Part shown: positions 21,787 to 29,528 of the stretch, piece by piece
Layout: every line of letters starts with the position of its first letter
Numbering within the stretch: the stretch's first letter is position 1
Virus record (IMG/VR): IMGVR_UViG_3300010391_000184
Coordinates: 1-32,406 of that record
DNA length: 32,406 nt
DNA from: a virus
Reading direction: 5' to 3' (one strand)
Program-made: the position numbers and the translations under genes
The notes under the pieces: model-generated
What the model saw: the letters and a program-made list of their open reading frames with translations, nothing else
What the model was told of the DNA's origin: nothing
Databases searched by the model: none

Positions 21787-22697
21787 AATCCCAACTCCGC
21801 ACGCAATTCTCGTACCTGATCTGTCGATAGGTCACCCGGGTCAGTGTCCAGTCCGGTGATGATTTCTGTTATGCCAGGCAGGGCCGATAGCCATTGCGCC
21901 AACTTCATTGCTGATCCTTGGGCCTTTATCTCATTATCAAAACAAATAAATCTTCTCTCGTGATCGGCAATTCGTTTGGCTTGTTCGGTAGTCCAGCCTG
22001 TTCCAAGCGTCGCAATAGCTCCTGGGCCGATCCTCCATACGTCAACTGGTCCCTCAACTACGATGACGGCATCGGAACGAGCTAATGGTTCACCGTACAA
22101 CACGTCCTTCGGATGCCGGAGGCACTTCTCCAGTTCGAGTGTGTAGTAGCGCGGCTTGATGTCCGCGATCGACCGCCCTGTGTAGCTAATTACCATTCCG
22201 TCCCGGTCAGCAATAGGGATGAGTATTCTCCAGGACCAGGACCCACCGAGAGGTCCTACTCCGGTAAGGTCCCATAATCTGACTAGCTCTTCGGGATCGA
22301 ACCCTCGTTTGCGGAGATAGTCCAGGTGAGGTCTGCCGAGACCTGCCTGGTCCTGGGGCCAGGCTAGGGCCTTGGCATAGCTCTTGGGCTTTACGCCCTC
22401 TCCTGGTCCTGGCGTCCTGGAATAGGTCCGAAACAGGGTGGGCAGGTCCAGGCCGGAGGTTAGGGCTCGTAAGACCTTCCCAAGAGGTAGCTTCCCGCAT
22501 CGCCAGCAGTTGCACGTCCCGGATGTGGGAGACAGTCCTAAATGCCAACCGGAGGTTCTGTCTGAGCAGAATGGGCAATGCGTTTGAATCCAACCTTTGG
22601 TGCAGTGGTGGTGTCCCGAGTCAGTACTAGGTAGGTCGTGGTCTAGTAAGAATGTTTTGAAATCGAAGCGCATTGCTGGAAAGATCAAGGGCCCCAC
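21783..22697 (-). CDS. DnaG-like primase, about 296-304 aa
   Basis: An N-terminal CHC2-type zinc finger is seen as HCPFC (about residues 34-38 from the GTG) with CNCWRCG downstream. A TOPRIM core follows: VIVVEGPVDVW (motif with catalytic Glu), IATLGTGW and RRFICFDNEIKAQGSA. The protein is about half the length of bacterial DnaG, as in many phages. Two starts are possible: GTG at 22697 (weak AAGG site, inside a hairpin stem) and ATG at 22673 just after the hairpin with no ribosome site. The stretch between the two domains (SRTPGPGEG, LAWPQDQAGLGRP) is coded by CCTGG-rich DNA that resembles the dispersed repeat elsewhere. Confidence 0.88.
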   Translation of the reverse strand: MGPLIFPAMRFDFKTFLLDHDLPSTDSGHHHCTKGWIQTHCPFCSDRTSGWHLGLSPTSGTCNCWRCGKLPLGKVLRALTSGLDLPTLFRTYSRTPGPGEGVKPKSYAKALAWPQDQAGLGRPHLDYLRKRGFDPEELVRLWDLTGVGPLGGSWSWRILIPIADRDGMVISYTGRSIADIKPRYYTLELEKCLRHPKDVLYGEPLARSDAVIVVEGPVDVWRIGPGAIATLGTGWTTEQAKRIADHERRFICFDNEIKAQGSAMKLAQWLSALPGITEIITGLDTDPGDLSTDQVRELRAELGL

Positions 22698-22803
22698 GCC
22701 GTGCCTTGTATCATTCTGGCGTGGGGCCCTCTAACCGACAACTGTTTTCGTCGGTTCGGCGTTAAGGTTAACGCCTGTACTCAACGGGGCTTTGCATCCC
22801 CGT
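22688..22803 (-). promoter_or_regulatory. Cluster of four hairpins before the primase gene
   Basis: Four inverted repeats stand side by side: 22688-22730 (13-bp perfect arms, 17-base loop), 22733-22756 (7-bp arms), 22758-22775 (GGCGTTAA/TTAACGCC) and 22784-22803 (6-bp arms). They fill the gap between the 36-aa peptide gene and primase. The first stem contains the alternative GTG start of primase. A T-rich tract is only weak (TTGATCTTT), so this may be a leader that controls primase translation, a processing site, or part of a replication origin; the sequence alone does not decide. Confidence 0.6.
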
Positions 22804-22809
22804 ATCCCG

Positions 22810-22920
22810 CTAGATTGCGAATCTCTGTGCGAACTGCAGCAACCGCACCACAAGTTGCTGAGCAAACGAAAGCACTCCGGGAAGAAAGGCCAGAAACCCA
22901 AACAACACTTCTAAGCCCAT
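22810..22920 (-). CDS. Small hydrophobic peptide, 36 aa
   Basis: ATG with AGGAG 6 bases upstream opens a 36-codon frame whose product has a hydrophobic N-terminal half (VLFGFLAFLPGVLSF, about residues 5-19) and an amphipathic Gln/Arg second half. It resembles small single-pass membrane peptides but no family is recognised. It sits between the lysine/acid-rich gene and the hairpin cluster leading to primase, so it might also act as a leader peptide. Confidence 0.5.
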   Translation of the reverse strand: MGLEVLFGFLAFLPGVLSFAQQLVVRLLQFAQRFAI

Positions 22921-22981
22921 TTCTGTCTCCTATCATTGTGAAGCAACAAATCACACGCCACACACCTAATGCACCTAATTA

Positions 22982-23642
22982 TCAGGCGGCCCTCTTGCGA
23001 AGCAAGACACGGATCCGGTCCCGCTCGTGTTGCAACGGGCGTGAGTGCCGGATAAACCTTTTCACACTTGTCTTGTTTCGCATGTACTTCCTTACCAGTT
23101 TCCGAATGCGCTTTTCGAGAAGCTGAAACTGTTGTTCCAACCGCCCTCAGTCGTCCTCGTCCTCGTCTTCCTTCGTCGTCGTCCTCCTCGTCCTCCTCGT
23201 CCTCGTCTTCCTCGTCTTCCTTTGCAGGAGTAGTTGGGGCACTTGCCGTGGATGGGGGAGTATCTTCTTCCTCGTCGTCCTCATCCTCATCCTCATCCAC
23301 GTCCTCGTCGTCATCTTCGTCATCGACTGGCTTCGATGACTTCTTCGGAGGCCGACCTTTCTTCGCGGCTGGCATCTTCGCAACGGCCTTCGGCTTCGCA
23401 GCGGCCTTCTTCTTCCGCTTTGCGTCGCGAACGGCTTTCTTCTCCGTTTCCCTGGCCTCCTCCTTTGCTTTCTTGTCAACGGCTGGCTTGTCCTTGTTCG
23501 CCGTGACGAACGCCTCCACGGCGGCCTGCAGACCAGCACGGAACTTCACGTCCTGCTTGCTGCAAACCGCCTTGAAGGCCTTGCCAAGCTTTTCGTTGAC
23601 CTTCACCACCAAACGCACCAGCTTCACTGCCTCGTCATTCAT
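22982..23642 (-). pseudogene. Lysine- and acid-rich DNA-binding-like protein with apparent frameshift
   Basis: Residues 1-50 (KLVRLVVKVNEKLGKAFKAV and following) look like a ribbon-helix-helix domain. Then comes an Ala/Lys/Pro-rich histone H1-like stretch (KKAAAKPKAVAKMPAAKK, GRPPKKSSKP) and long Asp/Glu tracts. Reading straight on, the frame runs to 22911 with an implausible Cys-rich tail. If one G of the GGG run near 23144 is removed, the protein continues as LRRLEQQFQLLEKRIRKL and ends with a basic tail at 22982 (about 219 aa). I therefore mark it frameshifted. Start: ATG with GAGGTG upstream. Confidence 0.65.
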
Positions 23643-24291
23643 ACAGCACCTCTTCTATCTCGTCCAATACCACAGAGACAGGTTTGCCATTCGTGACATC
23701 CCGCTCCGTGAGATATCTCTCGATTTCTTCACGCGAATCACAACAACCAAATGCCGCCATCCGTGCCTCGGGGTTCTTCCTGAGCCATCGTACCAGACGT
23801 TGTGCCTCAGTACCAAGATCGGCATACATCTTGTCCCTCGACCTGGGTTCGGACGTAAGTACTGGTGGCAACGACCCCGGCTGGCTGAACTGACGCTTGC
23901 GTGCCGTCAGCAAGTGCCAGATGATCTTTCGTCCTACCCACGTTGACCTACTCGCCCTGGACGGATCGAACGTATCCCATTTCGTCATGATTATCAGGGC
24001 GAGCTGAGATTCGGCAAGTTCTTGAAAGTGATGCAAGTGTGGTCCCTGGATAACCAGCTTTGCCATTGCCCGCGCCTGATAGCGATACTTGAGGAACAGG
24101 TCTCCGGCAGTAGGCGCGGGCAGTATACGGTATGCCTCGTCACAACCGATACTCATAGCAGAGGCAATGGACGTGGCCGCGGCATCATCGAAGAGCGTAG
24201 CATTGTCTCGTGTCGTAAGAATATAACCGTCACGAGTCTTGCCAACAAACTTATCTTCCGTGGGGTTGTGCACGATGAATAGATCAGACAT
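23635..24291 (-). CDS. Sigma factor region 2-like protein, 218 aa
   Basis: Residues 68-132 (YRYQARAMAKLVIQG, FQELAESQLALIIMTKWDTF, DPSRASRSTWVGRKIIWHLL) follow the helix pattern of sigma70 region 2: polymerase contact, then -10 recognition. The first 58 residues look like a small separate domain (GYILTTRDNATLFDD). No clear region 4 helix-turn-helix is seen in the last 80 residues. It might direct host RNA polymerase to phage promoters, or be a degraded sigma fold with another job. ATG at 24291 has GGGAG 7 bases upstream within the end of the SNF2 gene. Confidence 0.5.
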   Translation of the reverse strand: MSDLFIVHNPTEDKFVGKTRDGYILTTRDNATLFDDAAATSIASAMSIGCDEAYRILPAPTAGDLFLKYRYQARAMAKLVIQGPHLHHFQELAESQLALIIMTKWDTFDPSRASRSTWVGRKIIWHLLTARKRQFSQPGSLPPVLTSEPRSRDKMYADLGTEAQRLVRWLRKNPEARMAAFGCCDSREEIERYLTERDVTNGKPVSVVLDEIEEVLYE

Positions 24292-25807
24292 TCGTTATCT
24301 CCCTGTCAAGCGATTTCGTAACAACATTCTGCTTACGCACCAACACCTTTACCATTCTAGCGTCCAAGCTACGCGCCAGGACTAGGTGCTGTATCAACAC
24401 GGAACCAGTCTGCCCGATCCTGTGGCAACGATCCTCGGCTTGAGTCATCACGCTAGGTGTCCAATCAAGTTCGGCAAACACAACATGCTGGGCTCTCGTG
24501 AGTGTTATCCCAACGCCCACACTTCGGATCGTTCCAACGAATAGGTTTGCCTTGCCTTTCTGAAACGCAATTACACTGTCGTTGCGCAAACTCGGTGGCG
24601 TTCTGCCAGTTACAAGTACGGCTACTCTGGTGAAAGCCTTAGCAATCTGTTCCGCGATTGATCTGTGATAAGCAAACACCACAACTGGGTTCTCGACAAG
24701 GATGTCTTGTAGATGTTCAATCACCTGTGGTAACTTTCGTTGTGCGACTTCCTGACGAAACTTTGTGAGTTCCGTGAACTTGATTCTCTTGGCCTGTCCG
24801 CGATGCCCAGCCGAAAGCAATTCACGATACGTGCTATAGACACGCCTCTCGCTATCCAGCAAGTCGTGCATTTCCTCGCTAGGCAATTCGATGATCTGCC
24901 TCCGCTTTGCTGGAAGCTCGGTTAGGACTTCGGACTTCAAGCGGCGGATCATAATTCCGTCCCTTAGCTTGTCGTGCAACTCGTCGAGGTTCCGTGTCCG
25001 GTCGTAGCGTAGGCCCCACCTAGTATGACGCGGCGGACAGTACCGCGACGTGAAGTCCCAGAACCTGCGTCCCAAGCCTTTCGGGTCCAGTACCGTAAGC
25101 ATTGGCCACAAGTCTAGCGGCCGATCCATGATCGGCGTTCCCGTCAAGAACATCCATCTACGGCCGGACAGCGGTTTGAGATCCTTCCGTGTTTTTGTGT
25201 CTCTGCCGCCGACTATCATCTTCGTCCGCTGGGCCCGAACACTCTTACAGTAGTGTGCCTCGTCAACGATGATCAGGTCCCAGTCCTGCTTTTCCAAATA
25301 TGCTCGATGATCCTTCAGGATGTCATAGTTGATGATGATTACTCGGCCTTCGGGAACGGGCCGGCTTGGAAAGGTCATCTGTGCGCGACCAGAAATTATT
25401 TGAGTACGACACCAGCAACCTGCCCAGAGTTTGAATTCGGCGGCCCAATTGAGTTTCACCACGGCGGGACAAATCACAAGACAACGACCCTTGCCGGACT
25501 TGCGTTCCGCATTGTAGACTCCGATGGCCTGGATCGTCTTGCCCAAGCCCATCTCGTCAGCTAGCAGAACCTTCGATCTGCACAATGCTTGTCGAATGCC
25601 CTCGATCTGGAAGGGTAGGCAAACAAGTCCCGGATTGCCAGGAGCCCTTGCCCACCAGGGACCCTGGAATGAGCCGATCCCGAAGGGGTCGCCCTGGCCT
25701 GGTCCTGGCAACCTTGCCTGGACCGTGTCCTGGCTGCCGGCAGCCGGTTGCGGACGGTCCCGTCCACGCGATACCGACTCGACGTCGTTGTTCGAGTTCA
25801 AAGTCAA
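24284..25807 (-). CDS. SNF2-family DNA helicase/translocase, about 507 aa
   Basis: Superfamily 2 motifs are complete: ADEMGLGKT (motif I), DEAH (II), LTGTP (III), VFAYHRS region (IV), and QAEDRCHRIGQT (VI), the SNF2 signature. It resembles single-chain SNF2 proteins such as the phage and SMARCAL1-like type used in fork remodelling or annealing. The N-terminal 75 residues are low-complexity (LPGPGQGDPFGIGSFQGPWW) and coded by CCTGG-rich DNA. The TTG at 25807 overlaps the upstream stop as TTGA with AGGA 6 bases before, so I start there. The gene leads into a sigma-like and a DNA-binding-like gene. Confidence 0.92.
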   Translation of the reverse strand: MTLNSNNDVESVSRGRDRPQPAAGSQDTVQARLPGPGQGDPFGIGSFQGPWWARAPGNPGLVCLPFQIEGIRQALCRSKVLLADEMGLGKTIQAIGVYNAERKSGKGRCLVICPAVVKLNWAAEFKLWAGCWCRTQIISGRAQMTFPSRPVPEGRVIIINYDILKDHRAYLEKQDWDLIIVDEAHYCKSVRAQRTKMIVGGRDTKTRKDLKPLSGRRWMFLTGTPIMDRPLDLWPMLTVLDPKGLGRRFWDFTSRYCPPRHTRWGLRYDRTRNLDELHDKLRDGIMIRRLKSEVLTELPAKRRQIIELPSEEMHDLLDSERRVYSTYRELLSAGHRGQAKRIKFTELTKFRQEVAQRKLPQVIEHLQDILVENPVVVFAYHRSIAEQIAKAFTRVAVLVTGRTPPSLRNDSVIAFQKGKANLFVGTIRSVGVGITLTRAQHVVFAELDWTPSVMTQAEDRCHRIGQTGSVLIQHLVLARSLDARMVKVLVRKQNVVTKSLDREITNV

Positions 25808-26121
25808 TTCCAATCCTGCGCCAACTCACGGTCGTCACGAGTAACTAACAGGTCCGACTTGTGTCGCAGGTTGAAACGCACTGTTGATGCGTAGACTCTA
25901 ACGGAGTTGTTACAGTCTTGGCAACGTATCGTAAACATCTTCTCAAGCCTGATTGACTGTGCAACTGGCCTGCGACTGCAACATCGTTTCACCAGTGTAT
26001 ACTGGTTTTGGGCAATGTTCGACTTCCCCCTACGCTCGATGTGGTGGATTATGAGCGGGACTAATTCAGCCAGCAAGTCTGCAGAAAGCACGTCCTGATC
26101 TTGTGTGCCGACCATGTGCAT
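25804..26121 (-). CDS. Small hypothetical protein with cysteine pairs, 105 aa
   Basis: Contains LVPLIIHHIERRGKS (about residues 21-35), then VKRCCSRR and CQDC (about 67-70), so a single metal site made from CC and CxxC is possible. No family is recognised. ATG at 26121 has GGAG 5 bases upstream. It overlaps the previous gene (26061-26309) by 61 bases in a different frame, which is long for this genome, and its stop overlaps the SNF2 TTG start. Confidence 0.68.
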   Translation of the reverse strand: MHMVGTQDQDVLSADLLAELVPLIIHHIERRGKSNIAQNQYTLVKRCCSRRPVAQSIRLEKMFTIRCQDCNNSVRVYASTVRFNLRHKSDLLVTRDDRELAQDWN

Positions 26122-26309
26122 CCAGTCTCCTGTTTGAACACCGACGCTGCGGCATCTAGTGCCTCATCGTCCGTACCAACGTCATCAAACGCCTCACTGT
26201 TTATGATTGCATCCGCGGCAAGAATGTACTCGCGGTGTACATCATGTTCTACGGTCCGAGCATGGAATGCACAAGCAACCAACGCTCGTGTTTCGCACAG
26301 CGACATCAT
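26061..26309 (-). CDS. Small hypothetical protein, 82 aa
   Basis: A helical, mildly acidic protein (REYILAADAIINSEAFDDVG, about residues 27-46) with four cysteines, unlike anything I recognise. The ATG has GGAGG 7 bases upstream and overlaps the stop of the 224-aa gene as ATGA. Its C-terminal 20 codons (CTWSAHKIRTCFLQTCWLN) overlap the next gene and look less conserved in character. Confidence 0.65.
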   Translation of the reverse strand: MMSLCETRALVACAFHARTVEHDVHREYILAADAIINSEAFDDVGTDDEALDAAASVFKQETGCTWSAHKIRTCFLQTCWLN

Positions 26310-26980
26310 CCTACTGCCTCCGGAAACATTATCAGGCCGCGACGCAATCCACTTCGGAATGCGACTTCATCCTTCACATGATACGAACGCCACACGGTTT
26401 CTATTTGGATTCCGCGACGCTTCTGCCACTGATCCAACAGCACGGCTCTTTCGCGTCGATCCTCAGCCGAACCGTACCGTCCATCCTTTTGAGCCACACG
26501 AGCTCTCTGGAACAAACCACGGAGACATCCCATAGCCCAGGCGTTGCCTAGCCGAGTAGAGACTCCACGATACACGGCGGTGGGCTGGACTTGGCCGTAG
26601 CTTGCAAGGGCCTCGCCAAGGATTGTACCGGACCAGCGCATGAACGTAGAGAGAGCTTTCGCTACGTTCTTCTCATTACCGTACCACACGATGCACCTGC
26701 TCGTGATCGGGATGTGGCCCAAGCCGTTAGGATGTGTTAGCTTGTCGCGGTACGTGCGAACGTCCGGATAGAACTTGCACACAACCGCGGCAAGCATGAA
26801 ATCCCAGGTCTCCCATTGCAAACGCACCGGACGCAAGATCGGATGCTCCGACAGCGTGTCGGGAAGTGGCGTCTTCTCGCCGGATTTACTGGGCTTGGTT
26901 TTCACGCACTTGCCCATCGGGTAGTAGTACGTGGTTTGCTTCGCCAGCTTCTTGAAACTTACGCTAAGGTTTTCCGGCAT
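26306..26980 (-). CDS. Hypothetical protein, 224 aa
   Basis: No recognised family. The basic N-terminus (KKLAKQTTYYYPMGKCVKTK) leads into a helical, tryptophan-containing core (VRLQWETWDFMLAAVVCKFY; WYGNEKNVAKALSTFMRWSG) and an Arg-rich C-terminal part (about residues 150-215). Charge suggests nucleic-acid contact, but nothing more specific can be read. GGGAG lies 7 bases before the ATG. It overlaps the gene at 26964-27428 by 17 bases. Confidence 0.72.
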   Translation of the reverse strand: MPENLSVSFKKLAKQTTYYYPMGKCVKTKPSKSGEKTPLPDTLSEHPILRPVRLQWETWDFMLAAVVCKFYPDVRTYRDKLTHPNGLGHIPITSRCIVWYGNEKNVAKALSTFMRWSGTILGEALASYGQVQPTAVYRGVSTRLGNAWAMGCLRGLFQRARVAQKDGRYGSAEDRRERAVLLDQWQKRRGIQIETVWRSYHVKDEVAFRSGLRRGLIMFPEAVG

Positions 26981-27428
26981 GTGAATTCTCCCTCTTCTTC
27001 GCTGCCAGCACGCACGCGGTGGAACGGCGGGCGCGGCCGATCAAGGCACTGAGTTGACCACGGAAATACTCAATCGTACGGTCAACGCCGCGTTCAAATC
27101 CGTAGTCCGCCGCATCATATCCTCGCCCTTGTAGATCGTGGTCTTCGACGCCGCAATGTAAACCTTTGCGATAGTCTCCTTGCAAGCACACGGAATCATC
27201 GTCTATTGGCAATTTCACTAACGTCGTCAACAGCTGCCTCGTCTCCCTCACCGCCTCGACGAGACGGGGAAGGTCGGTGCGAGATCCGTGGTAGAACCTA
27301 CACGACGGACAATTATCCCGTTCCGAATCATCGTGACAAGGACGTATCCGATCGCGACCTTCACTATCGAAGGCCGTGTCGTACCGTGCCTGAATCTCCG
27401 CAAGTTCTAGTTCGGTGGAGAGAGTCAT
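26964..27428 (-). CDS. Hypothetical protein, 154 aa
   Basis: The first 80 residues have the pattern of small phage proteins of the Ea22-like kind (EIQARYDTAFD, then LPRLVEAVRETRQLLTTLV), joined to a Cys-containing segment (NCPSCRFYHG). The second half (YDAADYGFERGVDRTIEYF) is helical. Function is unknown. The ribosome site is weak (a GGGG about 7 bases upstream), so the start is less certain. Upstream lies a 143-base gap with a terminator-like hairpin. Confidence 0.65.
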   Translation of the reverse strand: MTLSTELELAEIQARYDTAFDSEGRDRIRPCHDDSERDNCPSCRFYHGSRTDLPRLVEAVRETRQLLTTLVKLPIDDDSVCLQGDYRKGLHCGVEDHDLQGRGYDAADYGFERGVDRTIEYFRGQLSALIGRARRSTACVLAAKKRENSHAGKP

Positions 27429-27512
27429 GTCTTCGCCCCGTCTTCATAGCAATCAACTGAAACATCAATTGCCCATTGCCTCGTAAGTATCATTGGTCGC
27501 CTCAAAAGGTAT

Positions 27513-27561
27513 GGGGACCTGGGCCTGGGACAAGGAGATCAAACCCAGGTCCCAGGTCCCC
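27513..27561 (-). terminator. Terminator-like hairpin after the DUF932 gene
   Basis: On the minus strand, arms GGGGACCTGGGACCTGGG and CCCAGGCCCAGGTCCCC pair over about 16 bp with a small bulge and a 14-base loop, followed by ATACCTTTTGAGG. It stands 11 bases after the DUF932 stop. The short T run makes termination likely but perhaps incomplete. The arms belong to the CCAGG/CCTGG-rich sequences found elsewhere in the window. The rest of 27429-27571 shows no gene. Confidence 0.65.
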
Positions 27562-27571
27562 ACTCATCAAC

Positions 27572-28627
27572 TCAGTTGCTCGACACAAGTTGCATAGCAG
27601 CACCGAACGCTGCCGCCTTCTCGCGAGCCCGACCTCCCCAAAGCGAACCCACGTCCGCACCCGATCCCTCACGCCAGTCTGCCACCTCAGTTACCGCATT
27701 GTACGCGGCCCACAACGTACCGCGAAGATTACGCGGCTCAAACACACCAAACCTGTCCTGTACAGCACTACGCCTTGCTTCGACACGTGCCTTCTCTCGG
27801 TCGTAGTGTTCCTGTGCCCGGACGATCCGGTCGAAGCGATCTCCGAGTGCTTCCCTCAGTGCTCCCTGCTCGTTGCTCGTTAGCGCCGAGTTGAGCAGCC
27901 GAAGTTCGGCCGGGATCGCCGGGTCAGGAAAGGCAGCGCTTGCTATACGAACCAGCGCTTCCGGGGGCGCCTGGACAGACGCCAGCAGCTCGAAAGCTTC
28001 CCGTGTCCGCTGGCTGGTTTCCTTGAACTTCGCAACGAGCGTTGCCGCAAGGTTCAGTCGTTCCTTCGCGTCTGCCGAATGTGGGACGTTGATTGCAATG
28101 GACGCCCTCTCCGATGCGAGCATGTTCGTGTTGTAGCATACAACACGGACAGGCGCCGCCAGGGCTCGATGGGCCTTCCCTGGCTGGTTGCTGAGGTTGA
28201 TGATGAAGTAGTCTTGAATCTCATCCCCCTTGACAGCAAAGTCCGGGCCACGTAACGACAGGAAGCACAATGATCCGTCCTCGATCACACCGCACGTCTC
28301 GACCTTGTACGTCTTGCCCAGCTCGTCCATGGCCTGGGCAAGAACGACATACGGAATGTGATGCCACTTCTCCGTCGTGATCCCAAACACCTTGTGCGAC
28401 GGATCATCCACTGTCGGCTTGCGAATGATTGCGGTGTAGTCACAAGTCTGCACCGTACCGTCGGGGAGGTTGTAGTACAGCGGGGTCTGCATAACCTCGA
28501 TGTCGCCTGCAACCTCCTTCACTGCTTCGGAAGGAAGTACGACACGATCCTTCCCGAAGGTCCTGCCCAGGCCGTGCCATGCTGGCTCGACCCTACTCTG
28601 GAACCTACTACCAAATATCGCGTGCAC
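27572..28627 (-). CDS. DUF932 (phage/plasmid-like) protein, 351 aa
   Basis: The N-terminal WHGLG motif (about residues 18-22) and the central block (YVVLAQAMDELGKTYKVETC, then APVRVVCYNTNMLAS around 160-175) are hallmarks of the DUF932 family, common in phages and plasmids. Its function is unknown. The last 120 residues are helical (ALGDRFDRIVRAQEHYDREKA). A GTG start at 28627 has GGAG 7 bases upstream. It is flanked by a terminator-like hairpin on its 3' side. Confidence 0.88.
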   Translation of the reverse strand: MHAIFGSRFQSRVEPAWHGLGRTFGKDRVVLPSEAVKEVAGDIEVMQTPLYYNLPDGTVQTCDYTAIIRKPTVDDPSHKVFGITTEKWHHIPYVVLAQAMDELGKTYKVETCGVIEDGSLCFLSLRGPDFAVKGDEIQDYFIINLSNQPGKAHRALAAPVRVVCYNTNMLASERASIAINVPHSADAKERLNLAATLVAKFKETSQRTREAFELLASVQAPPEALVRIASAAFPDPAIPAELRLLNSALTSNEQGALREALGDRFDRIVRAQEHYDREKARVEARRSAVQDRFGVFEPRNLRGTLWAAYNAVTEVADWREGSGADVGSLWGGRAREKAAAFGAAMQLVSSN

Positions 28628-28631
28628 TGTT

Positions 28632-28715
28632 CTACTCCTGCGTACTGGTTCGAAACCTACACTGAGTTATCTGCGGCTCGACAACGACTCTCTCGGTACG
28701 CGACAAGATAATCAT
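28632..28715 (-). CDS. Possible short peptide, 27 aa
   Basis: Between the DUF2786 and DUF932 genes a small frame encodes MIILSRTERVVVEPQITQC and ends CRFRTSTQE, its stop overlapping the ribosome site of the DUF932 gene. A weak AAGGCGG lies upstream. Such an arrangement is typical of a coupled leader peptide, but coding evidence is thin, and it may be merely untranslated spacer. Confidence 0.3.
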   Translation of the reverse strand: MIILSRTERVVVEPQITQCRFRTSTQE

Positions 28716-28727
28716 TGTCCACCGCCT

Positions 28728-29528
28728 TCACGACAATTTCGGCTTGCGAGCGGCCTGAAAGTCCGCCCGACGCCCATCCTGCTTGCCAGACTCAAACGCG
28801 TCAACATCGGACTCGCCACGAAACGAATACCCACGACGCCTACGCTTGCTGGGAGTACGAAGCCTAATCCCTGTACCTCGCAACCAAACATCCACCTCGT
28901 TCCTGCGAGCCTGAATCACCTCAGCGAGTGATCCACCACCATACGGCACAATCGCCCTGGTGGAATCCGTTACAACACGCTTCCGGTCCTCACTAGCGAC
29001 TCGTGACTTGTCCATCAGAGACGTAGCGAAGCCCATGCAGTACCTGGCACCTGGACCGCCGTAAACGCCGCCGAACTTTCCCTGAGCTATCGTAGCAATC
29101 ACGTGCCGCCACTCACCAAACAACTCCGCGGCCAGATGTGCATCTTCTGCAGTTCCCACAAAGACTACACGGCTGCGGACCTCTTCCTTTCCGAACGTCC
29201 CCACCGAAACCCTACTACGACCATGCCAAGCACGTACCGAACCAACGAGCTCTTGAATAGCTAGCGTAAGGACTCCCTCCCACTTGGCGAACTTCTTTCC
29301 TACCGTTGCACCATACTCAATGAACTCGCGACTGCCCTGTACCAGGCCTTCCTGCTGAGCTTCGGTAGCCGCCTCAAGATCAGCCATGTCTAGCTGATAC
29401 TTCTCCATCGCGGCGGCTGCGAGCTTCATGGCAGCGGTGATTTCTCCGTCTACCTCGGCATCATCCGCTGCCAGGGCCAGTAGCTTACGGATCCGGTCCT
29501 TCACCTTGTCCATCTGTTCGGAACTCAT
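28728..29528 (-). CDS. DUF2786-type protein, 266 aa
   Basis: The N-terminal 45 residues (KDRIRKLLALAADDAEVDGE, then AAAAMEKYQLDMADLE) match the DUF2786 helical domain found in phage and bacterial proteins. The central part (about residues 75-160, including KWEGVLTLAIQELVG and VVFVGTAEDAHLAAELFGEW) fits the companion domain seen in this group. The C-terminus is basic (PSKRRRRGYSFRGESD). No enzymatic function is known. The ATG overlaps the stop of the next gene upstream as ATGA. Confidence 0.85.
   Translation of the reverse strand: MSSEQMDKVKDRIRKLLALAADDAEVDGEITAAMKLAAAAMEKYQLDMADLEAATEAQQEGLVQGSREFIEYGATVGKKFAKWEGVLTLAIQELVGSVRAWHGRSRVSVGTFGKEEVRSRVVFVGTAEDAHLAAELFGEWRHVIATIAQGKFGGVYGGPGARYCMGFATSLMDKSRVASEDRKRVVTDSTRAIVPYGGGSLAEVIQARRNEVDVWLRGTGIRLRTPSKRRRRGYSFRGESDVDAFESGKQDGRRADFQAARKPKLS

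Noticed and set aside
24284-24312. TTGACA with a 17-base spacer and TGATCT at the end of the SNF2 gene
   Set aside because: The hexamers are inside coding sequence, the -10 match is poor, and the shared A/T-rich upstream block of the other two promoters is absent.
28640-28690. tRNA-like GGTTCGAAACC sequence
   Set aside because: The bases around it do not form a T stem, and no acceptor, D or anticodon stems could be drawn on either strand.
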